Source: Apium graveolens
Taxonomy: Eukaryota > Streptophyta > Magnoliopsida > Apiales > Apiaceae
Length of the DNA: 64,000 nt
Reading direction: 5' to 3'
Assembly: GCF_009905375.1 (NCBI RefSeq)
Contig: NC_133650.1
Location: 142,980,476 to 143,044,475 of the forward strand
In this document: positions 1 to 10,811 of the stretch, in pieces
Layout: each line of letters starts with the position of its first letter
How positions within the stretch are numbered: position 1 is the first letter of the stretch
The notes under the pieces: model-generated
What the model was told of the DNA's origin: nothing
The model's database searches: none
Seen by the model: only the letters and a program-made list of their open reading frames with translations
Position numbers and translations under genes: made by a program

Positions 1-261
1 TTTTGTAAAATCCTTAGAAACGGCTATTGGACTGTTGCCGCCGATATTCGAACTTTTCAATGATTTTATTTTCAATCCAGTGTTGAAAATTCCTTTTTCA
101 ATCCAGTGTTGAAAATTCCATCTCACCATTAGTGCGTAAGCATTAAACATGCTTGAAATTGCTTTACAAGAAACAGATGTGCTAGGTCAACTTCAAAGGA
201 AGGGAAAGCTTTCTTTTTTTTTTCTTTTTTGCTAATTTGCATATATATTTTTTTGCTAATT

Positions 262-263
<2 letters not shown>

Positions 264-293
<30 letters not shown>
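264..293. repeat. (AT)n microsatellite
   Basis: An uninterrupted AT dinucleotide run of about 28 bases. It sits at the 3' (left) end of the minus-strand LINE fragment, where plant LINEs often end in a simple-repeat tail. Bases 1-263 hold no gene that I can see; they contain a short duplicated phrase (aatccagtgttgaaaattcc, near 76 and 99) and probably belong to an intron of the ASHR1 gene. Confidence 0.8.
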
Positions 294-297
<4 letters not shown>

Positions 298-880
298 TGA
301 AGTAAAGAGTATACAGGGGTTGACCCTTGCTCTATGACATATCATAGAGAGGACTATCTATAACCAATCTAAATGAACTAAATTGGGAATAGAAAGCAAC
401 AAAAGAGGGGCTGAACAACCCACTAAGTCCAATGGCTAAATCTGTTACTATGTCTATAAAACCAAACTAAACTACATAATTTGACTTAATATCTACAACT
501 ATCCCTTCAAAAAGCTTAGCTCGCGGAAAGCAGCCTTTGCCGTGAGCTCTAGCATTGCGCTCCCTCCAAATAAAATAAGCATAAACCTGAGCTGTGAGAA
601 GACATAAGCTTCGATGAACTACGTCACTGATGGAACCCCAAGACGCCAAAAGATCTGACCAAGTACCATCTACTAATCCCACTCCAAGTTTGTTTGCAAG
701 CATAGTTAGAACATGAGCACTTTACGGGCAAGAAATAAACAGGTGGGAATCAGTCTCCAATCCTCCGATACAAAAGAAACACTGCTGAGAAATGTCGATA
801 TTAAAACGAGCTAGACGATGGGCAGTAGGGAGCCTTCATGACACAAAACCCATTTGTGGAATGCATACCTTAACCGCTCT
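294..880 (-). mobile_element. LINE fragment, 3' end (zf-RVT region and ORF2 C-terminus)
   Basis: Read on the minus strand from about 880 to 467 this encodes the C-terminal part of a plant LINE ORF2: a zinc-binding reverse-transcriptase region (CFFC, then ETDSHLF and a CP motif near 740-790) followed by the typical YFIWRERNARAHG tail near 570-590. One in-frame TAA lies at about 727, just before the longest open stretch (467-703). The 3' UTR runs left into the AT repeat. Endonuclease and polymerase domains are absent, so this is a short, 5'-truncated, dead insertion. Its position just upstream of the first visible ASHR1 exon suggests that it sits in an intron of that gene. Confidence 0.8.
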
Positions 881-1139
881 TAATTATTAATTTAGAATTT
901 CAGGGGGATATATAAAATGAACGAGCTTTTAGCAACTTAACTTTGTTGTACTAATCACTTTTTATTGTTCCACAATCCTGTTTAAGGCCAGTATACGTAT
1001 TTTAATAATTCTTAATTGTTATTGGCTAAATGTTTATTCTCTTTGCCTTCTTTTATATGCAATATCTCTAATTTTAAACTTAACTTGCATAACCTAATAT
1101 GTGTTTTGTCTCTTGATGTTTAATTTGCAAAATTTACAG

Positions 1140-4100
1140 ATAATCCCAACTACTTCAACGGACAACTACAAACTGGTGGAAGCTTTGGTATCTCGTATGC
1201 AACTGTCTTAAATATGTGCTAATTTTTGCTCTTTCAAGTATCTGAGGTTTCTAGTAACAATTTATATTATAATCTATTTATAAAGATATGTCTGAAGTTG
1301 ATGAGAAGCAACTATTGTTATACGCACAAATGGCAAACCTTGTTAACGTGATTCTCCAGTGGCCTGATATCAGTATAAAAGAGATAGCAGAAAACTTTGC
1401 CAAGGTATTCTTCGATAAGTTAGGTCACTCTTATTATAGGTTGTAAAATGCAACTTGGTTTTTCTTCAAGCTTTAGTAGGTACATAAGCATATACTAAAA
1501 TTCGGTGTAGATGTCTCTTAGCTTATATCTACTTGACAGTAAGTTATGTGCTGTTTGTCACTGTGCTAAAAGGTGGTTATAGTCCAGCTATAAACCAGGT
1601 CAGCTTTAACATATATAGGGGACTTCTATGTAAAGAGAAAGCCTACTTTGCCTGTGATGCTAGGTACTAGGGACTTGGGTCGAATATCTTATTTTTGTGT
1701 TTGGGGGTTTATAAAATGTAAATCTAGAAAGATGATCTTGATACTAGATATATAATGTTTGAACGTGCTGATCCTACTATATCTGGATAATAATTGTTCC
1801 ATCAGAAATTAGCCGTTTTTCCTGCTGTATCATCTCACCATAGAGGATGATGTTTGGGTGTATTTAACCAAACATACCTAGTATGCCCCACCCCAGAGTA
1901 GGAATTAAGAGAATGACATGTATGTAGACCTTGCATTACTCCCACGAGTATTGATACTGTTTCTGTGAGACACCTGGCTTCTGAGAAAAAGAAATCTTGG
2001 GAAGTTTTGGTGGATGCAATTATATAAATTTTGAATGAGAATTATTAAAATATTCGAGAAATGATTTGCTAGTGTATATCTATCTGAAATATTTAACATG
2101 TTTAATTTATATGCAGCTTGCAGCAAATGCACATACCATCTGCGACAGTGAATTGAGACCCCTGGGGACAGGACTATACCCTGTCATATCAATCATCAAC
2201 CACAGGTGACTTTGATACTTTTATCTCTTTATTCCCCTTCTCTAATTATCAATTTCCTGAATCCGCTGAATGATTTTGATGGGGCAGTTGCTTGCCCAAC
2301 TCGGTTCTAGTGTTTGAAGGAAAGAAGGCAGTAGTCCGGGCAGTGCAACCTGTACCCAGAGGTGGTGAGGTATGGTGTGCTATTGTTATTCTTAATTTCT
2401 ATTTACGAATATGCCTAGGGACATGTTGGCAATGGACCAGAGCTCTAGGTGTATTGGTTCAGATCAAAGGTCACAGCAAAATAGCAAATACAAAATTTAT
2501 TTGAAAAGTTTATCAAAATAGAAATCTGAAGTTTTTTTAATCACTAATCAGTATAATCACTGTCTTCAAACCTATATAATTGTCTGATATTTGAAAAAGG
2601 ACAAATAGTAGATCTGATGTAATTAATATACTTTCTGGAGCGTATACTCTGTTTGTTATAATTGTATCAGTTGCTTCTCTAGAAAATAGTCTATGCACGA
2701 AAATAAAAATAAATTAAAAAATTTTAAGTCATGCATTACCTAAAATATAATGTCTGGAGTTGTGATAATTAGAATTTACTTTTTTTTCATCTAAAACCTT
2801 TATGTTCTGGTTGCGATAAATTAAAATGGAGGGTACAAAATGAAATTTAAACTATAATGTAGCTAAATGTTTAAAATTTTCATTTCCTACACCACTCTGT
2901 TCCTATTTACCTTAACTACAGCTCAAATCCAGCAATTTGTGAAAAAGTGCTCCATTCTTCATCATTACCCATTTTCTACCATAATATCATCATAGAAAAT
3001 TTGCTCCGCTTAATTATTTTTTCAAGTCTTCCCTTCTACCTCCTATTATTTCCTTTAAATTTCACTCATTTCATTCCATTCACCCCAACCAAACACAATA
3101 TCAGCATATCAAAGATAGCTAACTTTCTATATATAGAAACATTGGGTACATGGTAGAAGACAGAGATGTTGGGATGTTTAGGAATTTTTAAAGGTTCCTG
3201 TTTTGTAATAATTCGTCTCCTGAAACTCTTCAAGAATAAGTTTAAGCTCTTGCATACTACCTTATGCATAAATCACATACTCACTGCATTCTTGTGTGGT
3301 AAACTGGGTAAGCTTCAAATGCAGCAAGGGAACTAGTTGCTACAGAAAAAACTCTGTGCATAACTACGATACGACCTTCAATTTTCAAAATATCTAACAC
3401 GTCGAATTGATACTTCATGAAGTCTGCCTACTTACGAATGAAAAAGTAAAAGGTGACAAAAGATTACAGTTCGAGAAATACAAGTAATTTGTCTGGACAA
3501 CATATTGTTGTTGTCTTTGTTGTTTCTTAATGTGTTGAATTAGCATGCAACTATTGACCATTGAGGAAGCCAGCAATTTATTTGTTTGGAGAACAAATTA
3601 TTACAAAATATAATTTTTTTAGAACTTTGTCTATCATGCTCATTTTTTTTTAAAAAAAATGTCTATCAAGCTCATTTTTTTTAAAACAAAATGTCTATCA
3701 AGCTCTACTTATAGTATAGAGTAAATTTCTAGTGTAATTTGATTGCTATATTATTGGAATTGAAATAGATTAATTTTCTCATCATTTTCTTGTAAGTGTT
3801 ATTAAAGCATTTGACAATTGTAAGAAAACATCGTTTTAAAAATTATAATATCACCTAACTAATAACTAAGAAATATATTTTTTAAATAAAAAAAAACTTA
3901 GATTATTATTTAATATTATCTATTATAGATCATGGATTGGTATAAAATACATCAAACACTGTTACATTTGGTATCTTGGGAGTTCAGAATAGCTATGGGG
4001 AGATAAGAAGTTATTTTGGTGATAGAGTATTTGAGGGAACGTGGGGGCTCCAACTGTTAAATCATTACAGAAATTTATTTACATTAAGAAGAAATTAGCT

Positions 4101-7100
4101 ATTGTGGAAGAGATGCCCCCACCTTCCCATGGTCTCTGCCATTGACCAACTTTTGAAGTGACACATTATGTTATCTTATAATCACTTCACTATGCTCTGT
4201 TTGTTTTGAAGGTATTAATAAGTTATATAGAAACAGCAGGAAGCACCATGACTCGACAAAAAACTCTAAAAGAACAGTACTACTTCACTTGCACCTGTCC
4301 GCGTTGCAGCAACTTCGTAATTTTTTGTTAACCTACATATTTTTATAACATCCCTGTTAACTCTATAAAAAATGGCTTTAAGTTTGACCAGAAAAATGTT
4401 GTAGGGCAAGCCTAACGACATCGAGGAGAGTTCAATTCTAGAAGGTTATAGGTGCAAGGATGCCAAGTGCAATGGTTTCTTGCTTCGTGATTCCGGTATT
4501 ACCTTTTTCATTATGGAATAGGTGCGTAGTCCTATGAGTTATGACAGATGATTTAACATCTTTTGTTATTTTTTAATCTGAATATGCAGATAATAAAGGG
4601 TTCATATGCCAGCAGTGTGGACTTCTGAGGGATAGGGAAGAATTAAAGAAGATTCTGGGTGAAGTGAAATTAACAACAGAAAATGCATCCATGAATTATT
4701 CCTCTGGAAGTATCCTTTGACCATTGCTAGTAGCTTAGTTCTCACTTCTCCGGTAGGAAATTTAATATTTAAAATACAATAGAGGTAACTAGGTTTTGCT
4801 AGATTGCTTGTGTGACATTTCCATATTGGTGTAAGTAGACGGTTGCGAAGGGTTTGGACTTATTACTAATTAGTTAGCGATGCTACATGTTTTTTAGGGA
4901 TCTTAAATCCCAAGCTCTCCACCCTCCTGCAACTTCAGTTTGTCTGGCACCTAGGCCCTTTGCTAGGTGCAATCTCTAGGCTTCCTATTACATTTTGTGT
5001 ATTTGATTAATTCTATAATTTGACATATTGCTTTTTCAGTAAAATCCAATCAACTTATCTTATCTTAATTTATGTGCTTATGAGCCCTTAATTTATGTTG
5101 CGGTCAAGGAAAAATACAGAAATTCAATTACTCACACATTTATTATCTTATTACCTTTAAGGTCGGGAGACTTTCATGTGATTTCCAATCACCTCGTCTT
5201 ATTTTATTCATTTATGATGTTTAAGACTAATAATCCTGAAATAAATTCTCAAGTGCCATCTATGTATGCTTGTTTCTTCTGTCAAATGTTATCTTTGAAA
5301 GCGTTCAGATAGAGCTGACGCCAGTGCTCTGTACAAGATGATTGAGAAACTTCAACTTAAACTTTGCCATACATTTTCACTTAATTTGATGCTTACCCGT
5401 GAAACTATTTTGAAGGTATGTTTTGTGATTTTCGTTGCGTGGTTGAACCCCTCACCCTTACGTCACACTTATAGACTATAGTGCTGTTGATTATTATATT
5501 TTGTGAAGAAATATGCTGTTCTATCATGGCTATATTATCTGTTCAAAATTGTAATAGATTTACCTTTTATCATGATATTTGTTGATCCAAACTATAACCG
5601 TGATATGCCATTCTTGTTGTTAAAAGATAATATTATCATTAGCTTGGGAAATTTATCTTTTCTTGGGAGGGTATTTAAATATCCTTGTTTATCGTTCACT
5701 TTTTTTTTCTTTTTTGAATCACTCCTTTTCTGTTGTGCTCGTCCAATTTATTTCCGTAGTTATAAAACATGATGTATATGTTCTCCTAGATATCCATGGA
5801 GCTTCAAGACTGGGGAGAAGCACTAGCTTACTGCAAAATGACAATTCCAGTATATGAGAGTATGTTATCTGTTTCAGCCATAGTTCTCTCAGAAATTATC
5901 AACTTCATCTGAACGCTGTTGATAAATGATTACAAAGGATTATTGTCTATTAGGTTACTTTTGCTAACTTATGCACACTTCTGAAGCTTTTAATATGATA
6001 TTTACATAGTTCTGTCTCTAACTTGACATATTGCTCTGCATAAAAGCAGCGCTTTATCGTTGTAGAGTCAGCACCAAAGCATTTGCACTATTTCATCTCA
6101 ACCTCAGATATAAGGATTTTTCCCTTCATAACTGAATTCTTGAAGAGTTCCTTTGCATCATCTAAGTCTCGGGCCTATATTATTGGCTTCTTTATCGAAT
6201 CAAAAACATTGTTTTTTGAAGTCACTTGAAGACTAACTCAGTCTGCTCGATGAAATTACATGGCATCATTCTTGCAGTGTAGAAGTGTACCCTATCTTGT
6301 TTCCCGGCGAACTGATTTAGCTAAAGTTAGTTGCCTAGCTTTTTGAAGTAATGAAGTGGGATTGAATTGGTAGCTGTATACATGTACACTAACATTTGGA
6401 TGTCTATGCCTGAACACAGGCAGCCTTCGTTATATTATATTCAACTGTCATCAAATATATTTTTATTAAGAGCAAGTCCAATGCTAAATGCAAAATAGCA
6501 ATAACCATTGCTATAATTTGGCACCAAAAAGTGCTTTTTGGTGCCTAAATGCACTTTTTGGTGCCTAAATGGAACTGGCTCTCCAATGCTATTTTGCACT
6601 TTTTGGGGCCTAAAAGGAACTTCCTCTCCAGTGCTAGTTGCAAACTGCAACCAACTAATTTCAAATTTAACTAACATTACACTTAAATTTAAAGTGGACC
6701 GACTTGCACTCTATTTCTAATTAGTTCATGATGGGGCAAGGATGGGTATAGCCATGTTTGGTTCTAAATATACAACCAATTAATCATTTATGCATTTTCC
6801 CATTTAACTATAGCATGCATTGGAGTAGTGTTTTTGTTATTTCAGTTCTATATTATAGCTATAGAACCAAATATATCTATGCATTGGACTCGCTTTGACT
6901 GGTTAAGTGACCCCAATTTTATGCTCCTTTTTTAAAAATTTCTTATCCTAACACTTAAACATATTAAACATAAAAGAACAGGTTCAGTCTGTAATTATAA
7001 TTGCCAAACTTATTTTGGAAATTAGGTCTGAGTATTGTTTTTCTTTCCAATACAGGAGTATACCCAGGACACCATCCGTTGCTTGGATTACAATATTATA

Positions 7101-8399
7101 CCTGCGGAAAACTTGAATGGTACCTTTATATTTCTTTCAATTATTGTTTATGGTCATAAAAATTTTAGGCATGATAACTTTGTTACCCTTAGATATCGAA
7201 TATTACATCTTTTGTCAAAGAAAAAGATATAGAATATTACATCATTTTCTGTTTCATTTAGATCCAAGAATTGTATCATGGCAATACATTTGAAATAGGC
7301 ATAGCAGTTTTAATGATTACTGAAATTCTGATATGCTTCACAACATTTAAAAATTTAAAATACATAAGTAAATGACAAGAATACTTGCACCTTAAGAACA
7401 CATACACTTATAGTCTTAAGTATATTGATCCCCAGATTGAGTTATTCTTTGTTTTTGCTGCAACCAAGTAATTGCGGGTTTGGAAATGATACATGTTGTT
7501 TAAGATCGATGGAATGGTGGAATGGCGTAGTCGTTATTAATGGGCATAATGACAAGATATTTTCAGCACATAGAGCATTCACAGAACTCTTATATATGCG
7601 GTTCTTGGATAGTGTTTAGATAATAGGATACTAGAAATTTAGGATGATGACCTATATGCCCTCAGATTTGTAACTTGCCTCTATCTAGCATATTTTGTTC
7701 CTGTGTAACCCAAACTAATTTGCAAGGTGAAAGAGTTGGCTCTAATCAATATGTAATATATATAAAATCTTAAGGTGTTAGGGAGGTGAAAAAGTTATTA
7801 CACTTGAAGACGTGTACTTGGAAAATATTGGCGATTATCCTGGTACGAAACAATATCTGTTTTAGGCCAAATGCCATCCTCTGTATGCCACTGAAAAGTT
7901 ATTATATATTCAATCTGCTTCTGGGACATCTCCGCATCCAACTGTGATAAAGTCCATGGTTTTATAGAAATTATCAAGGAAAATATATGCCACAACTCTT
8001 ACAGAAAGTTTGATGCAACTTGCTATTAGTCTTCTTCGTTCTTTATTCTCCATGGTAGCAATGCTAGCTTAGACATTGCATATTTAATTATGATATGATA
8101 CTCATATTTTGTTTGCCAAATAAAAAACTAAGCAAGAAGTAATTTTATCAGTATCCACACTAAAATACTCGTACTATACAAGTTCTCAGAATCTCAGTAA
8201 GGTCAGAGTGTAAATGGTAACTGAATATTTGTACAGGTTACTTGGAAACACAGAGGACTCTATCAAGTCCTTGACCAAGGCAGTAAAAATATTGTGCAAC
8301 ACTCATGGGGAAAGCAGTCCTTTTGTGGAGGAACTCCTATCCAAGTTGGAGGAAGCACGTGCTGAAGCTTCTTACAAGCTCTCATCTTGTGATTACTAA
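1140..8399 (+). CDS. ASHR1: SET-domain histone-lysine methyltransferase ASHR1-like (SMYD type), 3' eleven exons
   Basis: Eleven exons fit GT-AG introns with matching phase: 1140-1194, 1286-1404, 2117-2205, 2288-2369, 4212-4316, 4405-4495, 4590-4709, 5309-5415, 5790-5859, 7056-7119 and 8237-8399 (TAA at 8397). They give 354 residues with no internal stop. The order matches plant ASHR1: LLLYAQMANLVN helix, CDSELRP, the SET signature NHSCLPN split across the intron at 2206, SYIETAGSTMTRQ, the post-SET cysteines CTCPRC, a second Cys cluster (CKDAKC, CQQC), and a C-terminal TPR-like region ending SYKLSSCDY. SMYD proteins transfer methyl groups from S-adenosylmethionine to lysines. The family is about 480 residues long, so the N-terminal exons with the MYND finger should lie left of the window. 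The frame is intact and the gene looks functional; the substrate cannot be read from sequence. Confidence 0.93.
3628..3706. repeat. Three short direct repeats in an ASHR1 intron
   Basis: The phrase TGTCTATCAAGCTC (first copy ...ATCATGCTC) occurs three times about 32 bp apart, separated by T/A runs. It lies in the 1.8-kb intron 2370-4211, which is otherwise AT-rich and holds no other feature that I recognise. Confidence 0.6.
6470..6894. mobile_element. MITE-like element with terminal inverted repeats
   Basis: The left end GAGCAAGTCCAATGC and the right end GCATTGGACTCGCT are inverted copies of one another apart from one or two bases, bounding about 425 bp inside the ASHR1 intron 5860-7055. Internally a short unit (TTTTTGGTGCCTAAATG) is repeated near 6535-6575. 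No transposase is encoded. Non-autonomous elements with a GAGCAAGTCCAATG end are widespread in plants; I cannot assign the superfamily because the target duplication is not clear. Confidence 0.65.
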
Positions 8400-8935
8400 T
8401 CCTTTAGAATTGAAGAATCGACCGTGTTGGCTACGACTTCTGTCAAGTGTTATGCGAGGGCTTGGTGAATGTTACTACCAATTATTAATGCATTTGCTGA
8501 TTAATCTCTTTGAGAATATTACAAATATGAATTTTAGTTTAGTGAGGTACATTTAGGGAAATGTTTAGTTACGTGTATCCTTTTCTCTGCTTGCAGTAAT
8601 TTATGATATATCTACAGTTGGTACTTTGTGCAAAGGAAGCATCTAAATAATGATGTTTCTTTGTTTAACCAAGCAAAGGTATCCTTGAGTTCTTATGTTA
8701 ATTGGTTTATACTAGTAAATGTGTATTTTTATTCGGAAACGCGGAACGGTCACCTCTGTAACAGAGATGCTGGATGAGAAGGAAGGTGATGGGAGTACAC
8801 GTCATTACCATAAATGGGTCTTAAAAAACGTCATTACCATAAATGGGTCTTAAAAAAAAGGAAATGGGAAAACCAATCTCACACTCATTTAGCAGTTGGT
8901 TGTTTTGATTAATGCTTGACTTGGTTTACTTTAAT
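8400..8935. other. ASHR1 3' flank with a 29-bp tandem duplication
   Basis: This stretch between the ASHR1 stop and the LINE holds the probable 3' UTR and no other gene. Bases 8800-8857 are two adjacent copies of a 29-bp unit (CGTCATTACCATAAATGGGT then CTTAAAAAA). Bases 8924-8935 (GTTTACTTTAAT) are the left copy of the LINE target-site duplication. Confidence 0.7.
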
Positions 8936-8951
8936 GTTTTTTTTGACAAAA

Positions 8952-9219
8952 CTAAATTTTTTTAAAACTCCAAATCACTTCTGAACCTCGGAGAGTAATA
9001 GAACTTCTATCGAAAACTCGATCCGAAAAAGAATATGACAGACGAGCTAACTCGTGCGCCGCCATATTAGAAAATTGTTTAACAAAAAGCAGTGACCATA
9101 CTGTGTGTTTGACTCCACCAACATATTCCGACAAGACTGAACAACCTGCCTGAAAGGAGACACCATTGGCGTCTTACTTCGAATAGCCTGAATAGCAGTC
9201 AAACAATCCGACTCCACAC
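8952..9219 (-). pseudogene. LINE ORF2, C-terminal half of RNase H domain
   Basis: The minus-strand reading just left of the Athila shows VESDCLTAIQAI, the middle of a plant RNase H-like domain (the ESD acid of the active site), then a tail ending in SFKKI. It continues the frame interrupted at 19585: the other half ends in SWIKSKGWSKVV. The open frame changes near 9050-9130, so at least one frameshift has occurred. Part of the same dead LINE. Confidence 0.8.
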
Positions 9220-10670
9220 TGATAAGTGACATTTTATACCACTTAGAACGTCTTAAAATGGCTTAAATTGGTGTCTTGAAATCAAGTATTTTGTGTATTT
9301 GATGCGTTTTTCTAGTGTTTGTGCGTTTCAGGGTAATAGTTGTATTTCAGGGGAGTAATCATCAATAATAAGACTTGGCATGTGTCTAGCATCGCGAGAG
9401 GGAAGAAAGAAGCAGATTACAGCGAAGAAACGGAGCAAAAATCAGACATTTTCCAGTAGGGGTCTGAGCGCCCGCTCAGCTATGCTGAGCGGCCGCGCAG
9501 GAAGCTGAGCGCCCGCTCAGCTATGCTGAGCGGCCGCGCAGGGTCGGGAAATTAAAATATTTATTTTAGACTTCTACTTCTGTTTGGCTTCCAACTTCTG
9601 TGTAATCTGAGTTTTATGGGACTTCTATATAAGTAGATTCAGAGACGTTTCACGTGTGTTGAATCGTTGTATTAATCGAGGAGCGAAGGAGATAAGGAAG
9701 AAGACTGTTTTAGCACACCGCAACAAAGAGGAAGCATATTTTTTTGTGATTCTTTATTTCGTTGTAACGTTGGATGCTAGTTTTCTTTGCTTTGAACCTA
9801 TTTACTCTTGTGACGTACTCTGGTTTAATATAATTAGTTTAGTTATTATTCTCTTGTGTTTATTTATCATGTTTTCATATGAACCCATGATGACGATAAG
9901 TGCTAACATGGGCTAATCGTGATCATGGGGTTGTAACGGATTTACTATGGAATTCTTTAGTTAATTGTTTAATACCTTAGTGTGTGATGATTGTATGATA
10001 TCTAGTGTTGGTTGTGCGTATTCGTCTTATGTGCGTCGCGAACATATAAGATAGGGAGTTAATCTCTTGTGAAGCGACGGTGGATCTCGAGATTTAGAAC
10101 TTGCCATGCTAGCATAGGTTCATGTATGATGTTGCATGATTAGTGGGTAACTCTAACCGTTTTATTCGCCCTGTGTAATCAAAAGGAATAACTTGTACTT
10201 AAATCATTATGTTGTCAATTTCTGTAGACATATAGGGACTCAACATAATTGATGCCTATTCAACTTTTATCTTAATTGTGGATGTTTGGTAGAATGGTAT
10301 TGGTACAATGAAAGTTGGCTTTTATCAGTTTCGTGTTATTCCATTAATATCATCACTATTGCATACTAAGGGTAATAACAATGACTATTGAAGGAAGTAG
10401 TAATAAAGTTGTGATCTCATGAGTGTTTTATTATTGTTAATCTGAAGTGTTAATTAAGTGGTTAATTTTAGTAGTTAATTGTAGTTAACAATTAGTTAAT
10501 ATAATTCTAAGTGTTTTTGTCTTAACATTGAGAAGTAAACATACATTGGTGAGTGAGTTTAATTGAACATAATTAGTCTGAGTCTCTGTGGGAACGAACT
10601 AGAAAGTATTCTATATTACTTGCGAACGCGTATACTTGCGTGTATTATAGCGCGTGTTTTCGCCCTAACA
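9220..10670 (+). repeat. Athila 5' LTR (1451 bp)
   Basis: It runs from TGATAAGTGAC to CCCTAACA and matches 18155-19584 along its whole length. A GC-rich palindrome array lies at 9464-9541, followed about 90 bp later by TTCTATATAAGTAGA (near 9625), a likely TATA box of the element promoter. An 86-codon open stretch starting at 9656 is present in both LTRs, but nothing suggests that it is translated. Confidence 0.95.
9464..9541. repeat. GC-rich palindromic array in Athila 5' LTR
   Basis: There are two tandem copies of a unit joining CTGAGCGCCCGCTCAGC to a related half, CTGAGCGGCCGCGCAG. GCTGAGCGCCCGCTCAGC is a near-perfect inverted repeat, so each unit could form a hairpin in DNA or RNA. The array lies about 85 bp upstream of the putative TATA box. 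Its GC content contrasts strongly with the AT-rich LTR. Confidence 0.9.
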
Positions 10671-10676
10671 AGTTTT

Positions 10677-10695
10677 TGGCGCCACTGCCGGGGAC
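10677..10695 (+). promoter_or_regulatory. Athila primer-binding site, tRNA-Asp type
   Basis: TGGCGCCACTGCCGGGGAC begins six bases after the LTR end. It resembles the complement of the 3' end of plant tRNA-Asp (TGGCGCCGTTGCCGGGGA-type), with mismatches at positions 8 and 9. It is the expected start of minus-strand cDNA synthesis. Confidence 0.85.
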
Positions 10696-10811
10696 TCGGC
10701 GTATTTGTTGAGTTTATGTACTTACCATCATTGGTCGTTAGGACTCAGTGATTAAGACGTATTTGTTACTTATTGTTTCTGGTTGTGTCTCAGGTACTTT
10801 AGTGAGCGTTT

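Noticed and set aside
2947..3269. Overlapping short ORFs on both strands in an ASHR1 intron
   Set aside because: Low-complexity AT-rich sequence with no motif; the exon structure excludes them.
5503..5772. 89-codon ORF in an ASHR1 intron
   Set aside because: Hydrophobic, AT-driven, lies between well-placed splice sites and matches no family I know.
9656..9916. 86-codon ORF in the Athila LTR, present again at 18570-18830
   Set aside because: Both copies are open only because the LTRs are near-identical; it starts inside the LTR transcript region, resembles no family and has no supporting signal.
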